The position numbers were made by a program, and so were the translations under genes. A stretch of DNA of 64,000 nucleotides from Flammeovirga pacifica (lineage in GTDB: Bacteria; Bacteroidota; Bacteroidia; Cytophagales; Flammeovirgaceae): assembly GCF_000807855.2 (NCBI RefSeq), contig NZ_JRYR02000001.1, positions 3,950,489-4,014,488 on the forward strand, in the 5' to 3' direction. Each line of letters opens with the position of its first letter. Positions within the stretch are counted from its first letter, which is position 1. The notes beneath the pieces were generated by a model, which saw nothing but the letters and a program-made list of their open reading frames with translations, searched no databases and had not been told where the DNA came from. Below are positions 17,102-25,458 of this stretch, in pieces.

Positions 17102-17178
17102 GTGAACAGTCGCGTATAGCTATATTTTCAAGATATATTTCTTTAAGAAGCTCGCTGATCACTCAGCGAGCTTTTTTT
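17083..17178 (+). promoter_or_regulatory. trp attenuator with mutually exclusive hairpins
   Basis: Terminator (3:4): AAGCTCGCTGA (17148-17158) pairs with TCAGCGAGCTT (17163-17173), and a T-run follows. Protector (1:2): CTCAGTT (17083-17089) pairs with AATTGAG (17096-17102). Antiterminator (2:3'): TGAGTGA (17099-17105) can pair with TCACTCA (17159-17165), which breaks the terminator and excludes the protector. A ribosome held at the Trp codons would cover segment 1 and free segment 2. The pairings are visible in the sequence; the switching is inferred from the classical model. Confidence 0.75.
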
Positions 17179-17219
17179 GTTTTTTCACTTTGCTTTTAAA
17201 AAAATAAATTAAATATAAC

Positions 17220-18626
17220 ATGTACCGTTTCATTAACACACACGCTGAATTACTAGCCGATACGGTGACTCCAGTAAGTATATACTTAAGGGTGAGGGAT
17301 CGATTTGCCAATAGCTTATTATTAGAAAGTTCTGATTACCATGGAGCAGATAATAGTTACTCTTTTATATGTTGTGAACCTGTAGCAGAGTTTGCTGTAA
17401 CCGATAAGGAATTAAGAATTCAGTACCCTGGAAAAAGTGAGGAGAAATCTACTTTAGAAAGTTATGACCAAGCTTTAGCTGCACTTTCGACTTTTTCAAA
17501 ATCATTTGAATATAAACAGGAGGAGCACCAAAAGTTTGCATCACACGGCTTGTTTGGTTACATGACTTACGATGCGGTACAATCTTTTGAAGAAATTACT
17601 TTTGATAAAGAAAAAGTAGACACAGAAATTCCTCAAATTAGATATCAAGCATTTAGATATGTAATTGCTATCAATCATTTTAAAAATGAACTACACATTT
17701 TTGAACATATTCCTGAGGAAGAAAATAGTGAAAGCAACATAGAAGAAATTAAAACACTGATAAAAAGTAAAAACTTCCCTGCTTATCATTTTTCAAGAAT
17801 AGGAGAGGAAACGACCAACTTTACGGATAAAGAATTTTTAGAGGTAATTAAAAAAGGAAAAGACCACTGTTTCAGAGGAGATGTTTTCCAGATTGTTTTA
17901 TCCAGACGTTATCAACAAAACTTCCAAGGCGATGAGTTTAATGTCTACAGAGCCTTGCGTTCGATTAACCCATCTCCTTATTTATTTTATTTCGATTACG
18001 GTACGTATAAGATCTTTGGATCATCGCCAGAGGCACAAATTATAATCAAAGATAAACAGGCTACTATTCATCCAATTGCTGGTACTTTTAAACGTACAGG
18101 TAATGATAAAAAGGATGCTGAAATTGCTCAAGAATTATATAACGATCCCAAAGAAAACTCGGAACATGTTATGTTGGTTGATTTAGCCAGAAATGATTTG
18201 AGTAGAAATGGTGATAATGTAGAAGTAGAGGTCTTTAAAGAAATTCAATATTACTCTCATTTAATTCATTTGGTATCTAAAGTGAATGGTCAGCTGACAG
18301 AAGGAACAGATCCTTTAAGAGTCGTTGCTGATACGTTCCCAGCTGGTACTTTATCAGGATCTCCTAAATACAAAGCCATGGAGTTAATTGATAAATATGA
18401 AAACGTTAGAAGAAGCTTCTATGGAGGGGCCATCGGGTTTATGAGTTTTGATGGTGACTTTAACCATGCTATTATGATCCGTTCTTTCTTAAGTATTGAC
18501 AATCAATTGACTTATAGAGCAGGTGCTGGAGTAGTGGCTCAATCGTCTGAGGAAAGTGAATTGCAAGAAGTGCACAACAAATTAGCTGCACTGAGAAATG
18601 CATTGGATAAGGCGGAGAATTTATAA
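17220..18626 (+). CDS. trpE: Anthranilate synthase component I
   Basis: The 468-aa enzyme makes anthranilate from chorismate, using ammonia supplied by TrpG. It carries the feedback-site motif LLESSD near residue 37, and the chorismate-binding domain with QIVLSRRY, GSSPEAQI, HPIAGTFKRTG, HVMLVDLARNDL and GTLSGSPKYKAMELI. Its ATG follows the attenuator by about 40 bp, so transcription depends on readthrough there. The length is on the short side of normal. It heads the operon trpE-G-D-C-F-B. Confidence 0.96.
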   Translation: MYRFINTHAELLADTVTPVSIYLRVRDRFANSLLLESSDYHGADNSYSFICCEPVAEFAVTDKELRIQYPGKSEEKSTLESYDQALAALSTFSKSFEYKQEEHQKFASHGLFGYMTYDAVQSFEEITFDKEKVDTEIPQIRYQAFRYVIAINHFKNELHIFEHIPEEENSESNIEEIKTLIKSKNFPAYHFSRIGEETTNFTDKEFLEVIKKGKDHCFRGDVFQIVLSRRYQQNFQGDEFNVYRALRSINPSPYLFYFDYGTYKIFGSSPEAQIIIKDKQATIHPIAGTFKRTGNDKKDAEIAQELYNDPKENSEHVMLVDLARNDLSRNGDNVEVEVFKEIQYYSHLIHLVSKVNGQLTEGTDPLRVVADTFPAGTLSGSPKYKAMELIDKYENVRRSFYGGAIGFMSFDGDFNHAIMIRSFLSIDNQLTYRAGAGVVAQSSEESELQEVHNKLAALRNALDKAENL

Positions 18627-18647
18627 TAAGAGAAAAGAAGAGATAAG

Positions 18648-19217
18648 ATGAAGAAGATATTAGTGCTCGATAATTATGACTCTTTTGTATATAACCTAGT
18701 ACATTATTTAAGAGAACTAGGGCAAGAGGTAGATATATATAGAAACGATAAAATTACCTTAAAGAAAATAGGTGAATACGATAAAATTTTACTTTCACCA
18801 GGTCCTGGTATACCGTCTGAAGCGGGTATTATGCCTCAAGTGATTAAAGAATTTGCCTCATCCAAAAGTATTTTAGGTGTTTGTTTAGGGCATCAAGCCA
18901 TAGGAGAAGCTTTTGGTGCAACTCTAGAAAACAATTATCCATTACATGGTGTAGCTGATACTGCTCAGGTTACTACTCCCGATGCTCGTCTGTTTCAAGG
19001 GCTTCCAAATACTTTTAAGATTGGTCATTATCATTCATGGGTGATACAATCGGATAGTTTAGCAGGAACACAGTTACAAGTGACCGCTAGAGACGAAAAA
19101 GGGTATGTAATGGCTGTACAACATAAAGAATTTGATGTTCAAGGAGTACAATTCCATCCAGAATCAGTGTTGACAGAACACGGTATGGAAATGCTGAAAA
19201 ATTGGGTGCAAGGATAA
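18648..19217 (+). CDS. trpG: Anthranilate synthase glutamine amidotransferase component
   Basis: This 189-aa class I glutamine amidotransferase has the oxyanion segment SPGPGIPSEAG, the nucleophile Cys in GVCLGHQAIGEAFG near residue 79 and the His-Glu pair in GVQFHPESVLTEHG near 170. It releases ammonia from glutamine and channels it to TrpE. Residue count and motifs are typical, and it is not fused to TrpD or TrpE. It lies 21 bp after trpE and 10 bp before trpD. Confidence 0.95.
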   Translation: MKKILVLDNYDSFVYNLVHYLRELGQEVDIYRNDKITLKKIGEYDKILLSPGPGIPSEAGIMPQVIKEFASSKSILGVCLGHQAIGEAFGATLENNYPLHGVADTAQVTTPDARLFQGLPNTFKIGHYHSWVIQSDSLAGTQLQVTARDEKGYVMAVQHKEFDVQGVQFHPESVLTEHGMEMLKNWVQG

Positions 19218-19227
19218 ATCAATAATT

Positions 19228-20214
19228 ATGAAAAAGATTTTAAACAGACTTTTTGAGTATGGTTCTTTGTCGGAAGTAGAGGCAAAAGAAACCTTAACTA
19301 AACTGGCAAAGGGTGAGTTCAACCCTTCACAAATAGCAGCGTTTTTAACGGTTTATTCTATGCGTAGTATCACTGTTGAAGAATTGACAGGTTTTAGAGA
19401 TGCTATGTTGGAATTATGTTTAAGAATTGATTTGGATGATTTTGACGCCATGGATTTGTGTGGTACAGGTGGTGACGGTCAAGATACTTTCAATATTTCT
19501 ACATTATCTTCTTTTATCGTTGCAGGTGCAGGACAAAATGTTGCCAAGCATGGTAATAATGGTGTGTCTTCTGTCTGTGGATCATCCAATTTGATGGCCC
19601 ATTTCGGATATGACTTCACTAATGATGTGGATACGTTAAAAAGAAATTTAGAAGAGGCAGGGATTTGTTTTATTCATGCTCCATTGTTTCACCCAGCAAT
19701 GAAAAATGTGGCTCCAATTCGTAGAGAATTAGGTGTGAAAACATTTTTCAATATGTTAGGACCAATGGTGAACCCTTCTTTTCCTAAAAAGCAGATTGTA
19801 GGTGTATTTAGTTTAGAGATTGCCCGTTTGTATGGTTATTTATATCAACAAACAGATAAGCAATTTGCCATTCTTCACTCATTAGATATTTACGATGAGA
19901 TTTCTTTAACCTCTCCATTTAAGATGATTACTAAAGATGCGGAGAAGTTATTGAAACCTGAAGATTTAGGATTAAACTACCAAACAAAAGAATCATTATT
20001 TGGTGGTGGATCAATTGCAGAATCAGCCAAAATTTTCACAGATATATTAGAGAATAAAGGAACAGAACCTCAGCAACAAGCGGTATTAGCGAATGCAGGT
20101 GTAGCCATTGCTACTGGTAAGGGTATTTCTTTATTAGAAGGTGTAGCTCAAGCAAAAGAATCTTTAGAATCTGGAGCTGCATTCAATTCATTCAAAAAAT
20201 TAATAGCACAATAA
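19228..20214 (+). CDS. trpD: Anthranilate phosphoribosyltransferase
   Basis: The 328-aa enzyme transfers phosphoribose from PRPP to anthranilate. The conserved PRPP/anthranilate segments are visible: DLCGTGGDGQDTFNISTLSSF (near residue 74), KHGNNGVSSVCGSSNLM, the acceptor motif HPAMKNVAPIRRELGVKTFFNMLGPMVNP and the end GKGISLLEGV. The length is normal. The short gap to trpG and the 14-bp gap to trpC mark it as an internal operon gene. Confidence 0.95.
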   Translation: MKKILNRLFEYGSLSEVEAKETLTKLAKGEFNPSQIAAFLTVYSMRSITVEELTGFRDAMLELCLRIDLDDFDAMDLCGTGGDGQDTFNISTLSSFIVAGAGQNVAKHGNNGVSSVCGSSNLMAHFGYDFTNDVDTLKRNLEEAGICFIHAPLFHPAMKNVAPIRRELGVKTFFNMLGPMVNPSFPKKQIVGVFSLEIARLYGYLYQQTDKQFAILHSLDIYDEISLTSPFKMITKDAEKLLKPEDLGLNYQTKESLFGGGSIAESAKIFTDILENKGTEPQQQAVLANAGVAIATGKGISLLEGVAQAKESLESGAAFNSFKKLIAQ

Positions 20215-20228
20215 AAGGTCGATATCAA

Positions 20229-21011
20229 ATGACTATTTTAGATAAAATCGTTGCCCATAAAAAGATTGAGGTAGCAGCAAGAAAAGAAATTTTAACGGTG
20301 GCTGATTTACAATCAAGACCATTATTTGATAAAGAGCCAGTATCGGCGAAATCTTGGATCGGTAGTCCAACGAAATCGGGAATTATTGCTGAGTTCAAAA
20401 GACAATCGCCTTCTAAAGGATTAATTAATGGTACTGCCAAAGTATCTGATGTTGCCGAAGGATATTTTAAAGCAGGAGCATCTGCCATGTCTGTACTTAC
20501 AGATCAAGAATTCTTCGGAGGTACAGTGGATGATTTATTGGCGGCTCGTTCAGTATCGCCAGTGCCTATTATCCGTAAGGATTTTATAGTAGATGAATAT
20601 CAAATTATTGAAGCAAAATCGATTGGAGCTGATTTTATTCTTTTGATTGCTTCATGTTTAACTCCTGCTGAGAGTAAAAAGTATGCCGCTGTTGCTCGAA
20701 ATTTAGGAATGCAAGTTCTTCTTGAGGTACACAACGAAGAGGAACTAAATGCTCATGTAGATCCATGTATGGATTTAATTGGAGTAAATAATAGAAACTT
20801 GAAGACTTTTGAGGTAAGCATTGAAACTTCAAAAGCTTTAGCAGATAAGATTCCAAATGAGTTTGTAAAGGTGTCTGAAAGTGGTATCAGTAATATTGAA
20901 AACATCAAGGAGCTAAAAACGTATGGTTATAAAGGCTTTTTGATTGGTGAAAATTTCATGAAAACTGAAAATCCGGCTAAAGCAGCCATCGACTTTATTG
21001 GTCAGCTTTAG
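20229..21011 (+). CDS. trpC: Indole-3-glycerol-phosphate synthase
   Basis: The 260-aa TIM-barrel enzyme closes CdRP to indole glycerol phosphate. Visible motifs: GIIAEFKRQSPSKGLI (near residue 51), LTDQEFFGGTVDDL, IIRKDFIVDEYQI with the catalytic Lys, ADFILLIAS, LLEVHNEEEL, IGVNNRNLKTF, KVSESGISN and GFLIGENFMK. It is not fused to TrpF. Its last 17 bases overlap the 3' end of an antisense lipoprotein gene, which interrupts the operon before trpF. Confidence 0.96.
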   Translation: MTILDKIVAHKKIEVAARKEILTVADLQSRPLFDKEPVSAKSWIGSPTKSGIIAEFKRQSPSKGLINGTAKVSDVAEGYFKAGASAMSVLTDQEFFGGTVDDLLAARSVSPVPIIRKDFIVDEYQIIEAKSIGADFILLIASCLTPAESKKYAAVARNLGMQVLLEVHNEEELNAHVDPCMDLIGVNNRNLKTFEVSIETSKALADKIPNEFVKVSESGISNIENIKELKTYGYKGFLIGENFMKTENPAKAAIDFIGQL

Positions 21012-21411
21012 GTTTATTGAAAAGAGTTTTTTTCTCAGAATGAAAACGAAGGCGATTGACCTGAGGGTAATAATCAAAAGATCTGTAAAAAGTATCTTTT
21101 GTGCCAGGCATAGTATACTTTCCTAGCACTTTGATGTTACCCCCTTTAATATAAACCTCGGAAGGTCCGTCTTCTGTACCGAAAACCACCACTAAGCCAG
21201 ATTTGTGATGAAGATCAATTGAATCGGCTGAGATTTCGATTTCGGGACCTATAAATCGGGCATTTCCTCTGAGACAGAGCATGTTTTTCTTCTGATCGAT
21301 ATAGGCATTATCGGCAGTATACTCTAGAGATCTTTCTCTATCATAATACTGACGGTTGCAAGAACTGATAAATATCAGAATGAATAAGATGAAGCAAAAC
21401 ATATTTTTCAT
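20995..21411 (-). CDS. Antisense lipoprotein inside the trp operon, LptA/OstA-like
   Basis: The 138-aa protein starts at ATG 21411 and has a signal sequence with lipobox FISSC (Cys at residue 18). The mature part reads as short beta-strands: NMLCLRGNARFIGPEIEISADSIDL, GLVVVFG and YIKGGNIKVLG. The pattern of 'unit in a beta-jellyroll with an ADSIDL motif' resembles OstA/LptA-type or OstA-like organic-solvent-tolerance proteins; this is a weak resemblance. It runs antisense within the trp operon: its 3' end overlaps trpC by 17 bp and its start lies only 21 bp from trpF. No promoter was found for it. Confidence 0.6.
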   Translation of the reverse strand: MKNMFCFILFILIFISSCNRQYYDRERSLEYTADNAYIDQKKNMLCLRGNARFIGPEIEISADSIDLHHKSGLVVVFGTEDGPSEVYIKGGNIKVLGKYTMPGTKDTFYRSFDYYPQVNRLRFHSEKKTLFNKPKADQ

Positions 21412-21432
21412 ACATCAAAGATAAAAAGTAAG

Positions 21433-22089
21433 ATGACAATAGAGAAGTTTAAGTGGAAAGTATGTGGTATGAGGGCAGAAAGTAATATTGCTGAAGTGCT
21501 ACAGTTAAACCCTGATTATATGGGTTTCATCATGTACCCACCTTCTTCCAGATTTATAGAAAGAGAAGATGTTTCTTTCTTACAAGAAAAATGGCCTAGT
21601 GATATTCAAACCAAGAGAGTAGGTGTATTTGTGAATGAAAAGGAAGAGATCATCCTTGATTTTGCTAAGAAATACCATTTAGAGGTCATTCAATTGCATG
21701 GAAAAGAGACTCCTGAGTTGTGTCAGTCTTTAAAAGAAAAAGGCTTTGAGGTGTTTAAAGTTTTCGGAATTAAAGATGAGTTTAACTTTGATGAACTCAA
21801 GCCCTACGAATCTTTTGTTGATTATTTTCTTTTTGATACAAAATCGCCTCAACACGGTGGAACAGGAGAAACATTTGATTGGGGAATTTTAGAACAATAT
21901 AATTCAACAAAACCTTTTCTCTTGAGCGGAGGTCTATCACTAGAAAATATTAAGAATATCAGAAAGTTAGATCACTTACCTTGCAAAGGAATTGATGTAA
22001 ATAGTAAATTTGAGAGATCACCAGCTTTAAAAGATGTCACGCAGGTAGCATCTTTGGCAGAGTGGGTGAAATCCATCAACGATAAATAA
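21433..22089 (+). CDS. trpF: Phosphoribosylanthranilate isomerase
   Basis: The 218-aa enzyme carries out the Amadori rearrangement of PRA to CdRP. KVCGMR (residue 9, catalytic Cys), YMGFIMYPPSSRFI, VGVFVN, VIQLHG, YFLFDTKSPQHGGTGETFDW and LSGGLSLENI match the family. It lies downstream of the antisense lipoprotein gene, so transcription from the trp promoter must cross that gene. The bases just upstream of the ATG give no clear independent promoter. Confidence 0.95.
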   Translation: MTIEKFKWKVCGMRAESNIAEVLQLNPDYMGFIMYPPSSRFIEREDVSFLQEKWPSDIQTKRVGVFVNEKEEIILDFAKKYHLEVIQLHGKETPELCQSLKEKGFEVFKVFGIKDEFNFDELKPYESFVDYFLFDTKSPQHGGTGETFDWGILEQYNSTKPFLLSGGLSLENIKNIRKLDHLPCKGIDVNSKFERSPALKDVTQVASLAEWVKSINDK

Positions 22090-22095
22090 AGAAAT

Positions 22096-23280
22096 ATGAC
22101 TTATCAAGAACCAGATCAAAATGGCTATTATGGCCAATTTGGAGGAGCATATATTCCAGAGATGCTTTATCCAAACGTAAAGGAATTGAAAGAAAATTAT
22201 GAGGCAATGATTGCCGATCCAAAGTTTAAAGAAGAGTTTGATGGATTGTTGAAAGACTATGTAGGTCGTCCAACACCTTTATACTTTGCGAAAAAATTAT
22301 CTGAAAAATACGGAGCAAAAATTTATCTTAAGCGTGAAGATTTAAACCATACAGGTGCACATAAAGTGAACAACACTATTGGTCAGATTTTATTAGCGAA
22401 AAGATTAAACAAAAAGAAAATTATTGCCGAAACTGGTGCAGGTCAACATGGTGTGGCTACAGCTACAGTTTGTGCTTTAATGAACTTGGAGTGTATCGTG
22501 TATATGGGAGAAATTGATATTGCTCGTCAGCGTCCTAATGTTGAACGTATGCGTTTGTTGGGAGCGACAGTGATACCAGCAAAAAGCGGTTCGAAAACAT
22601 TAAAAGATGCAACAAACGAAGCAATGCGTCATTGGATCAACAATCCAACAGATACACATTATATTATCGGATCTGTTGTAGGACCTCATCCTTATCCAGA
22701 TATGGTAGCTAAATTCCAGTCGATCATTTCAGAAGAAATGAAATGGCAGTTACAAGAGAAAGAGGGCAGAGAAAATCCAGACCATGTAATTGCATGTGTT
22801 GGTGGAGGATCAAATGCTGCAGGTGCTTTCTATCACTATTTAGATGCACTAGATGTAAACTTGGTAGCTGTTGAAGCGGCAGGGTTAGGTGTTGAATCTG
22901 GTGAGTCTGCTGCAACAACTGCTTTGGGTACTCCAGGTGTATTGCACGGGTCAAAAACGATTTTGATGCAAACAAATGATGGACAAGTAGTAGAACCATA
23001 TTCTATTTCTGCAGGTTTAGATTATCCTGGTATTGGTCCAATTCATGCACATTTATTTGATTCTGGAAGAGCTCAATTTAAATATGTGACAGACGATGAG
23101 GCAATGACTGCAGGTGTGGAATTGTCAAGATTAGAAGGTATTATTCCTGCTGTAGAATCGGCTCATGCTTTTGCTGCATTGGGTAAAATGGACTTTAAAC
23201 CTGATGATGTAGTTGTTGTAAACTTATCAGGAAGAGGTGATAAAGATTTAGAAACATACATTAAGTGGGGAAATTATTAG
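22096..23280 (+). CDS. trpB: Tryptophan synthase beta chain
   Basis: The 394-aa PLP enzyme condenses indole with serine. It shows [26 protein letters not shown] (the PLP Lys near residue 88), [23 protein letters not shown], the lid [12 protein letters not shown] and [13 protein letters not shown]. It is 394 aa, close to the norm for the trp-operon type (TrpB1). It follows trpF by 6 bp and is the last gene; a terminator follows at once, and no trpA is present. Confidence 0.97.
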   Translation: MTYQEPDQNGYYGQFGGAYIPEMLYPNVKELKENYEAMIADPKFKEEFDGLLKDYVGRPTPLYFAKKLSEKYGAKIYLKREDLNHTGAHKVNNTIGQILLAKRLNKKKIIAETGAGQHGVATATVCALMNLECIVYMGEIDIARQRPNVERMRLLGATVIPAKSGSKTLKDATNEAMRHWINNPTDTHYIIGSVVGPHPYPDMVAKFQSIISEEMKWQLQEKEGRENPDHVIACVGGGSNAAGAFYHYLDALDVNLVAVEAAGLGVESGESAATTALGTPGVLHGSKTILMQTNDGQVVEPYSISAGLDYPGIGPIHAHLFDSGRAQFKYVTDDEAMTAGVELSRLEGIIPAVESAHAFAALGKMDFKPDDVVVVNLSGRGDKDLETYIKWGNY

Positions 23281-23305
23281 ACCTCAGTTAATGAGAATAT
23301 ACAAG

Positions 23306-23337
23306 AAGCCATGGGTGAATAACTCATGGCTTTTTTT
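23306..23337 (+). terminator. Terminator of trp operon
   Basis: AAGCCATG (23306-23313) pairs with CATGGCTT (23325-23332), followed by a T-run, 26 bp after the trpB stop. Confidence 0.8.
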
Positions 23338-23446
23338 GGTCTTTAGTAGGAAATAAGTGGAGCTTTTTAGGAAATATTGTACTACAATCTTCTCGTTATA
23401 AAAGATATCTAATTCATAATTATTGTTCACTCAAATCAATTTAAAG

Positions 23447-24322
23447 ATGAAACTAAAACAATTAATTACTCTAGTTATTTTGATGATCTCTTCAGCATCA
23501 TTTGCTCAACTTATTCCTGTTGAAATAGATTTATCTAGAAAAAATCCTACATATCCTTTCACTCCAGGAGGGATGCCTGCTTTTACAAATAATACTGATG
23601 ATATTCATTTATCATACCCTGTTTCTGTATTGACAGAGGATGGAAATTATGTAAGTGGCGATATCAAATTTGTCTCAGGTAGTTTGGATAATATTGTGAC
23701 TCAAATTCATGTCAAAGATCAAACTTCAGGAGAGAAGGTGAAATTGAAATTGGAGAACATAAAATCAATCATAATTGGTACCTCAAAAGATGTCAACCTA
23801 AATGCAATGGTGAATCAGCATCAATCCATCAGTTATGTAGGAAATAAAGATTTGTCTAAAGTATTAGTGACTAAAGATCAGATCTCTTATTTCGAAAAAA
23901 TCAGTATTAAAAAAGGGAAAAAAGAAAAGTCAGTTTTACTTCAAGCAATTAATTACGAGCAAAATAATGAGGTAACGGTATTCTTTGATCCAAAAGGAAA
24001 AAATACTCAGGTAAAAGTCAATTTATCGATTAACGAACCTGGTTATAAATATAAAGGTGCAGTAATGGAGTTTGTACCGAATTCATTCTATGTGAAAAAT
24101 CATAAAAATGGAGAAGTAGCACAGATGTCTGAAAAAGAATATAAAAAGTCTGGAGGTAATTATCCATCAAATATTTTTACTGATCAAAATACTATTACTA
24201 GGTTAAAAGAGGGAAATGCAGCCTCTGTGAACAAATACTCAGAAGATAATTGGGCGTTTTTCTTAATGAATGCCATCAATTATAATCAATTTGCTACTGC
24301 TGATGTTGAATCTACAAAATAA
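23447..24322 (+). CDS. Secreted protein of unknown function
   Basis: The start at ATG 23447 gives MKLKQLITL and a signal peptide (cleavage near ASFAQ) for a 291-aa protein; an in-frame upstream start would lack a good reason. The mature protein is beta-rich with short polar repeats (VSVLTEDGNYVSGDIKFVSG, GEKVKLKLENIKSIIIG) and a KKGKKEKS patch. I recognise no family. It stands alone between the trp terminator and the GLPGLI gene. Confidence 0.6.
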   Translation: MKLKQLITLVILMISSASFAQLIPVEIDLSRKNPTYPFTPGGMPAFTNNTDDIHLSYPVSVLTEDGNYVSGDIKFVSGSLDNIVTQIHVKDQTSGEKVKLKLENIKSIIIGTSKDVNLNAMVNQHQSISYVGNKDLSKVLVTKDQISYFEKISIKKGKKEKSVLLQAINYEQNNEVTVFFDPKGKNTQVKVNLSINEPGYKYKGAVMEFVPNSFYVKNHKNGEVAQMSEKEYKKSGGNYPSNIFTDQNTITRLKEGNAASVNKYSEDNWAFFLMNAINYNQFATADVESTK

Positions 24323-24420
24323 GTGATACTTCATAAGATCTACTTATTTAAACCATTGTTTACTTTGAATTAGTAAGCAATGGTTTTCTTTTTTTACGGT
24401 TGAACGTCTCGATATTTTTG

Positions 24421-24455
24421 AAAATTATGTAGCTTTAAGTGCTAACTATTAATCA
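24421..24455 (+). repeat. Upstream element, copy A
   Basis: The 19-mer AAAATTATGTAGCTTTAAG at 24421-24439 is repeated exactly at 28101-28119, and the next bases (about GCTAACTATTAATCAA here, CTCTAACATTAATCAA there) are close too. TAGCTTTA in it resembles the -7 consensus. The two copies precede the GLPGLI gene and the DNPH1-like gene. Confidence 0.6.
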
Positions 24456-24522
24456 ATTGCCAAACTTGAAAGCTATTGGTTGTGATGGACATGTTTATTA
24501 TGGCCAACCTTCAAAAAATATT

Positions 24523-25422
24523 ATGAAAATAACATTACAATTATCTCTCTTTCTCTTCTTTGCTATATTTTCCTCATATGGTCAGGTAATAGAAAAAGGG
24601 TATTCTAAATACAAAGGCACTTACTTACATCAATTTAAACCTTTCGACAATGATACCACTGTTTACGACTGTGAGTATTTTTTAATCTTTAACGATAAGT
24701 TCTCGTCTTTTGACAATAAAGCCCATTTTGAATTCTCTGAAGAGGTTGATAAACTATATTCAAAAAATAGTAAAGAAAGTGAATCGGTATATAGTATGTT
24801 GAATTCAAAAAATAAGTTACCAGCCGAAGCAGCTTTCAATAACTTTACAATAACTAAAGAGTACAGTACAAAAAATGCGATTTATGTCTATAATTTAGGA
24901 TATATAAGCAATTGTAATTTTAATGAAAATTATGGGTTGTTAGAATGGTCCGTTAAATCGGATTCGAAAAATATTAATGGCTACAATTGTATTTTAGCTA
25001 CTACTAAATATGGTAAATACGAACTAGAAGCGTGGTTTACACCAGAAATACCTGTATCTGATGGCCCATACCTATTTGGTGGTTTACCTGGGCTAATTGT
25101 ATCGTTACGTGACACTGAAAATATTCACGTATTTACTTTGACAGAATTTACTGAAGAATCAACTATTTTGCTTAAAGATGTAGCGACAGATAGACAAGGT
25201 CTTCATCCGAATAAACCCAATCAAGCTATGAATAAGATGAAGAAATTGAGACAGCAATTGATTTCGGGTTATGATATTAGTAAATCAAATATTTTGTACC
25301 CATCACAAAAATTACCTAGGCTAGAAGATGCATCAGATGATAATATTAAACGTTTGATGTTGAAATTTACATTGTATGATCATCTACTTTTTAAATATTC
25401 AAAGCAAAATAAAGTGTTTTAG
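24523..25422 (+). CDS. GLPGLI-family secreted protein
   Basis: The start at ATG 24523 (MKITLQLSLFLF, cleavage near SYGQV) yields 299 aa; the longer frame begins at GTG 24439 within a repeated element. The diagnostic motif GGLPGLIVSL occurs near residue 187, preceded by AWFTPEIPVSDGPYLF. The family (TIGR01200) is confined to Bacteroidota, is secreted and has no known function, but often precedes a TonB-dependent receptor. Here that receptor starts 36 bp downstream, so the pair fits the pattern. Confidence 0.85.
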   Translation: MKITLQLSLFLFFAIFSSYGQVIEKGYSKYKGTYLHQFKPFDNDTTVYDCEYFLIFNDKFSSFDNKAHFEFSEEVDKLYSKNSKESESVYSMLNSKNKLPAEAAFNNFTITKEYSTKNAIYVYNLGYISNCNFNENYGLLEWSVKSDSKNINGYNCILATTKYGKYELEAWFTPEIPVSDGPYLFGGLPGLIVSLRDTENIHVFTLTEFTEESTILLKDVATDRQGLHPNKPNQAMNKMKKLRQQLISGYDISKSNILYPSQKLPRLEDASDDNIKRLMLKFTLYDHLLFKYSKQNKVF

Positions 25423-25458
25423 AAAAGCGGCTTAAACTAACTCAATAATCATTTGATA

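Noticed and set aside
22724-22999. 91-aa frame antisense to trpB
   Set aside because: Low-complexity Leu/His/Gln composition mirrors the trpB codons; no start features.
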